From: Flammeovirgaceae bacterium
GTDB lineage: Bacteria > Bacteroidota > Bacteroidia > Cytophagales > Cyclobacteriaceae
Reading direction: 5' to 3'
Length of the DNA stretch: 34,105 nucleotides
Assembly (NCBI GenBank): GCA_021300095.1
Contig: JAJTHV010000003.1
Coordinates: 1 to 34,105, forward strand
The notes below the pieces were generated by a model, which saw only the letters and a list, made by a program, of their open reading frames with translations, made no database searches and was not told the origin of the DNA. The stretch's first letter is position 1. Every line of letters starts with the position of its first letter. Shown in pieces: positions 31,641-34,105 of this stretch. The position numbers were made by a program, and so were the translations under genes.

Positions 31641-31859
31641 ATGGAATCACCATTAGCAAGTTTTGTAAAGAACAAACGAAAATTATTGAATTTGACTCAG
31701 CCCGATTTGGCTAATAAAGCAGGTGTGGGTCTCCGATTTATCCGCGAATTGGAACAAGGTAAGACTACCCTAAGACTCGATAAAGTGAATCAGGTTTTAC
31801 AGTTGTTTGGTCATCAGATTGCACCAGTGCTGGACAAGAAAAATAATGCTGATGTATGA
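31641..31859 (+). CDS. hipB: HipB-type XRE transcriptional repressor/antitoxin
   Basis: 72 residues, essentially one XRE helix-turn-helix: 'VKNKRKLLNLTQPDLANKAG' then 'VGLRFIRELEQGKTTLRLDK', with a short 'VLQLFGHQIAPVL' dimerisation strand, typical of HipB. It should bind the three palindromes directly upstream and repress its own operon. It overlaps the next gene by 4 bases (31856-31859, ATGA), giving tight coupling. In three-gene HipBST systems HipB mainly assists neutralisation while HipS is the direct antitoxin. Composition is AT-rich compared with mazG. Confidence 0.9.
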   Translation: MESPLASFVKNKRKLLNLTQPDLANKAGVGLRFIRELEQGKTTLRLDKVNQVLQLFGHQIAPVLDKKNNADV

Positions 31860-32188
31860 GAGCCGGTAAAGTCTATTTTGCAGATCGACTGGCTGGAAGA
31901 TTGGTTGAAAATGAAGACGGATTCTTTTTTACCTACGTACCCGATTATTTAAGTAGCACTCGCCCGATTCCTGTAAGCCTTACTTTACCACTTTCAGACA
32001 AGCCTTATAAAAGTCAAGTATTGTTTCCTTTTTTTGACGGGTTGATACCAGAAGGTTGGCTATTGGAAATAGCTGAGAAAAACTGGAAGTTGGATGAACG
32101 CGATCGAATGGGTTTGTTATTGGCCTGCTGCAGGGATTGTATTGGTGCAGTGAGCGTATTGGAAGAAGAACAAACAATAGAGGTATGA
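31856..32188 (+). CDS. hipS: HipS-type antitoxin, stand-alone HipA N-terminal domain
   Basis: 110 residues matching only the N-subdomain-1 part of HipA (couple_hipA type): 'GKVYFADRLAGRLVENEDGF', 'PIPVSLTLPLSDKPYKSQVL', 'FPFFDGLIPEGWLLEIAEKN' and a final 'CIGAVSVL'. In full-length HipA this is fused to the kinase; here it is a separate protein between hipB and the kinase gene. In enteropathogenic E. coli O127 the equivalent HipS is the antitoxin and inserts a Trp into the kinase active site. Trp 68 in 'PEGWLL' is the candidate here. It overlaps both neighbours by 4 bases (ATGA), so the three proteins should be made together. The gene is intact, so this is a true split and not a frameshifted hipA. 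Confidence 0.85.
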   Translation: MRAGKVYFADRLAGRLVENEDGFFFTYVPDYLSSTRPIPVSLTLPLSDKPYKSQVLFPFFDGLIPEGWLLEIAEKNWKLDERDRMGLLLACCRDCIGAVSVLEEEQTIEV

Positions 32189-33138
32189 TAAAGCGATGCC
32201 TATATTGTTATGAGGAATTGCTTGACCCGGAGGTTGATTTTCACCCTTCTTGTAGTCAAAATTTTTTTAGGAAGAAGAGCCCGCCTGTGTTTGTATACAC
32301 CGAACAGCAGTTGATTGAATTAGCGAAGCAAACGATTAACAGCCGAATTGCTGTGACGGGTGTTCAGCCAAAACTCTCATTGTCACTGAAGCAGTTACTT
32401 GAAAAAAATGCTCCCGCAAAGTTTACCATTGTTGGGTTATGGGGCGATTACATTCTAAAGTTGCCTTCTGCCACCTATGCAGAGTTACCCGAATTGGAAG
32501 ATGTAACAATGCATATGGCTGAGTTGGCAAAAATAAGTACGGTGCCTCATACTTTGTTTCGGTTACAGTCGGGTCAATTAGCTTATGTTACTAAACGGAT
32601 TGACCGATCTCAAGAATGTAAACTGCATATGGAAGATATGTGCCAATTATCAGATCGTCTGACAGAGCACAAGTATCGTGGTTCATATGAACAAATAGGG
32701 AAACTTATTGTGAAGTATTCAGTGCATCCAGGCTTGGATGTTGTAAACTTTTTTGAGCAAGTCGTATTCTCTTTTTTAACAGGAAATGCAGATATGCATC
32801 TAAAGAATTTTTCTTTGCTTTTAACTTCAGAGGGCTATCATCTTTGTCCCGCTTACGATTTAGTGCCTACGGCTCTTGTTGTAAAAGGAGACATGGAAGA
32901 GCTGGCGCTTACATTAAATGGAAAAAAAAGAAAGTTTAAGCGAGATGATTTTTTGACTGCTATGGGGCAATTTAAGTTGGACGATAAAGTGATCAATAAC
33001 ATTTTCAAAAAGATGCAAACTGCTTGGCCAAGTTGGGTAAGTTGCATTAACAATAGTTTTTTGAGCGATGAAATGAAAAGTGATTATCATCAGTTGATAG
33101 AAGCACGCATGCAGCAAATAGGCTTGACCAATCAATAG
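32185..33138 (+). CDS. hipT: HipT-type serine/threonine kinase toxin
   Basis: Start chosen at ATG 32185 (4-base overlap with hipS), giving 317 residues; the upstream ATG at 32137 would overlap hipS much more and lacks family similarity. A small Cys/His knuckle opens the protein (C5, C8, H20, C23), followed by the HipA C-terminal kinase: Gly-rich loop 'GVQPKLSLSL' with Ser 65 and Ser 67, ATP-site Lys in 'GDYILKLPSATYAELPELE', catalytic 'TGNADMHLKNFSLL' with Asp 203, and metal-binding 'PAYDLVPT' with Asp 225. E. coli O127 HipT has a comparable pair of autophosphorylated serines and targets tryptophanyl-tRNA synthetase; the target here is unknown. ruvX begins 2 bases after the stop, so it may depend on hip transcription. 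Confidence 0.9.
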   Translation: MIKRCLYCYEELLDPEVDFHPSCSQNFFRKKSPPVFVYTEQQLIELAKQTINSRIAVTGVQPKLSLSLKQLLEKNAPAKFTIVGLWGDYILKLPSATYAELPELEDVTMHMAELAKISTVPHTLFRLQSGQLAYVTKRIDRSQECKLHMEDMCQLSDRLTEHKYRGSYEQIGKLIVKYSVHPGLDVVNFFEQVVFSFLTGNADMHLKNFSLLLTSEGYHLCPAYDLVPTALVVKGDMEELALTLNGKKRKFKRDDFLTAMGQFKLDDKVINNIFKKMQTAWPSWVSCINNSFLSDEMKSDYHQLIEARMQQIGLTNQ

Positions 33139-33140
33139 AC

Positions 33141-33557
33141 ATGGGCAGAATTTTAGCAATTGATTATGGCACGAAGCGCACGGGATTGGCGGTAACCGAT
33201 CCGATGCGCATTATCGCCACCGCATTGGATACGGTGGAGTCAGTGAAACTAATCGATTATCTGAAAGCGTATTTTGCGCGAGAAGTGGTGGATGAGGTGG
33301 TGATTGGCATGCCGAAGCAACTCAATAATCAGGATTCGGAAATTGCACCGCTCGTGCGAAAATTTGTTGAACAGTTTCAAAAGACTTTTCCGGACAAGCC
33401 GATTGCGCTAGCCGATGAGCGATTCACCAGCGCACAGGCACATCGAACCATGCTGACCGGTGGCATGAGCAAGAAAGACCGGCAGGTGAAAGGAAACGTG
33501 GATAAGATCAGCGCTACGTTGATCTTACAGAATTACATGCAGTCCAAAGGTTTTTGA
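33141..33557 (+). CDS. ruvX: Holliday-junction resolvase-like RuvX/YqgF
   Basis: 138 residues, normal length. RNase-H-fold features: 'GRILAIDYGTKRTGLAVTDP' with the first acidic residue Asp 8, 'VVIGMPKQLNNQDSEIAPLV', and 'ALADERFTSAQAHRTM' with the second acidic site. Members are implicated in 16S rRNA 5' processing and/or junction resolution. It starts 2 bases after hipT and has no room for its own promoter, while def follows 231 bases later. In related genomes I recall mazG, ruvX and def as neighbours, so the gene probably belonged to that group before hipBST was inserted; this order is recalled, not checked. Confidence 0.93.
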   Translation: MGRILAIDYGTKRTGLAVTDPMRIIATALDTVESVKLIDYLKAYFAREVVDEVVIGMPKQLNNQDSEIAPLVRKFVEQFQKTFPDKPIALADERFTSAQAHRTMLTGGMSKKDRQVKGNVDKISATLILQNYMQSKGF

Positions 33558-33612
33558 ACTGAACCGCCTAATGAGATCGGTTAAATGAGCCTTAGCAGTG
33601 AACTATTAATAG

Positions 33613-33632
33613 CCACGGGCTTCAGCCCGTGG
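33613..33632. repeat. REP-type hairpin CCACGGGCT-TC-AGCCCGTGG
   Basis: A perfect 9-bp stem with a 2-base centre, the classic short hairpin form seen in REP/RAYT and IS200/IS605-related elements. It lies 56 bases after the ruvX stop. No transposase gene is present in the window. It may also serve as a transcription-blocking structure between ruvX and def. Confidence 0.6.
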
Positions 33633-33652
33633 ATAAATGGCGAAAATTTAAA

Positions 33653-33701
33653 TCGTGCCACGCAAAAAATTATGTTATAGTGGTAAGCTAACATGGCACG
33701 A
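33653..33701. repeat. Nested inverted repeat with TGGCACGA end
   Basis: TCGTGCCA (33653-33660) pairs with TGGCACGA (33694-33701). Inside it ATGTTA (33672-33677) pairs with TAACAT (33689-33694), leaving an 11-base bulge on one side. It is only 20 bases from the REP-type hairpin, so both may form one compound element. Confidence 0.55.
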
Positions 33702-33719
33702 AATGCAGTGGTATTTTTA

Positions 33720-33769
33720 AAAGGGATATCCCTTTGCCTATGGGCGTATGAGCCAAAACCCTACCTTTG
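33720..33769 (+). promoter_or_regulatory. def promoter region: 16-bp palindrome and -7 box
   Basis: AAAGGGATATCCCTTT (33720-33735) is a perfect palindrome. TACCTTTG (33762-33769) matches the -7 consensus TAnnTTTG and lies 19 bases ahead of the def ATG. A TTTG at 33733-33736 is 25 bases upstream of the -7 box, longer than usual, and shares bases with the palindrome, so a repressor there would cover the -33 region. Confidence 0.5.
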
Positions 33770-33788
33770 CATTTTATCTTTTTAGATT

Positions 33789-34105
33789 ATGGTGTATCCA
33801 ATTGTAATGTATGGCGATGCCGTGCTGCGGAAAAAGGCACGCGAGATTGAGGAGGGAGAAATAGACATGGAGGTGTTTGCCAACGACATGTTTGAAACGA
33901 TGGCCGCAGCGCATGGCATTGGTTTGGCTGCACCGCAAATTGGTAAGAGCATTCGGGTGTTTGTAGTGGATGGCACGGTGTTGGAAGATCAGCCGGAGTT
34001 GAGTGACTTCGGAAAAGTATTTATCAACCCTACCATGTTGAAAGAAGAAGGAGATGAATGGCCCTTTGAAGAAGGTTGCCTCAGCATTCCCCACATTCGG
34101 GCTAA
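33789..34105 (+). CDS. def: Peptide deformylase, 5' part
   Basis: Start ATG 33789; the frame is open to the window end, giving about 105 residues of an expected 185 or so. Seen are 'MVYPIVMYGDAVLRKKAREI', motif I 'GIGLAAPQIGKSIRVFVVDG' and motif II 'EEGCLSIPHIR', which carries the metal-ligand Cys. The motif III HExxH lies beyond the window. It removes the N-formyl group from nascent proteins with a metal ion. A consensus -7 box is 19 bases upstream, so it probably has its own promoter despite the upstream ruvX. Confidence 0.95.
   Translation, partial: MVYPIVMYGDAVLRKKAREIEEGEIDMEVFANDMFETMAAAHGIGLAAPQIGKSIRVFVVDGTVLEDQPELSDFGKVFINPTMLKEEGDEWPFEEGCLSIPHIRA

Noticed and set aside
31856-33138. 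Frameshifted single hipA gene
   Set aside because: Both parts have proper starts, end with ATGA overlaps and match the known three-gene HipBST layout, so a genuine split is more likely than a broken hipA.

Overview
The window looks like a chromosomal segment of a Bacteroidota member, most likely a Cytophagia-type environmental bacterium. The reasons are a SusC/SusD pair with the classical TonB-box and plug signatures, many short lipoprotein signal peptides, TAnnTTTG-type -7 boxes, weak ribosome binding sites, a 7TMR-DISM sensor, and several small families I know mainly from this phylum. No rRNA, tRNA, CRISPR array or intact insertion sequence was seen, so the placement rests on protein families only.

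Region 1 (1-2371) holds the 3' end of a penicillin-acylase-type gene, two unrecognised genes (588-926 and 1008-1736), and a gene-free stretch with about thirteen copies of a 21-bp repeat.

Region 2 (2372-15590) is a polysaccharide utilisation locus, all on the + strand: a PF10091 'glucoamylase-like' lipoprotein, a 7TM sensor ending in an IS1595-type zinc ribbon plus helix-turn-helix, SusC, SusD, a LamG-type surface lipoprotein, an internal terminator, a GH144-type endo-beta-1,2-glucanase, and a GH3 beta-glucosidase lipoprotein. The enzyme set suggests that linear or cyclic beta-1,2-glucan is cut at the surface, imported through SusCD and trimmed to glucose in the periplasm. The 7TM protein is the only candidate local regulator.

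Region 3 (15591-24087) is mostly on the - strand. A three-copy repeat with a perfect 30-bp palindrome separates GH3 from a gapN-like gene and deoC. Then come an orphan antitoxin with a decayed toxin fragment, a small basic secreted protein whose start codon lies in a terminator-like hairpin, a SNase-fold protein with a degraded active site, a giant protein of about 33 TPRs, a broken VOC gene and a 35-residue membrane peptide.

Region 4 (24088-34105) is housekeeping interleaved with toxin-antitoxin loci: a DUF2520 reductase-like gene, a CoA-transferase, a - strand run glmM / antitoxin / ParE toxin / cysteine desulfurase, an orphan HicB-HTH protein, a small membrane protein, an array of six 30-bp hairpin repeats, mazG, a three-gene HipB-HipS-HipT system with three matched operators, ruvX, a REP-like hairpin region, and the 5' part of peptide deformylase. 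HipBST appears to sit inside a mazG-ruvX-def neighbourhood. Four toxin-antitoxin-derived loci lie within about 15 kb.
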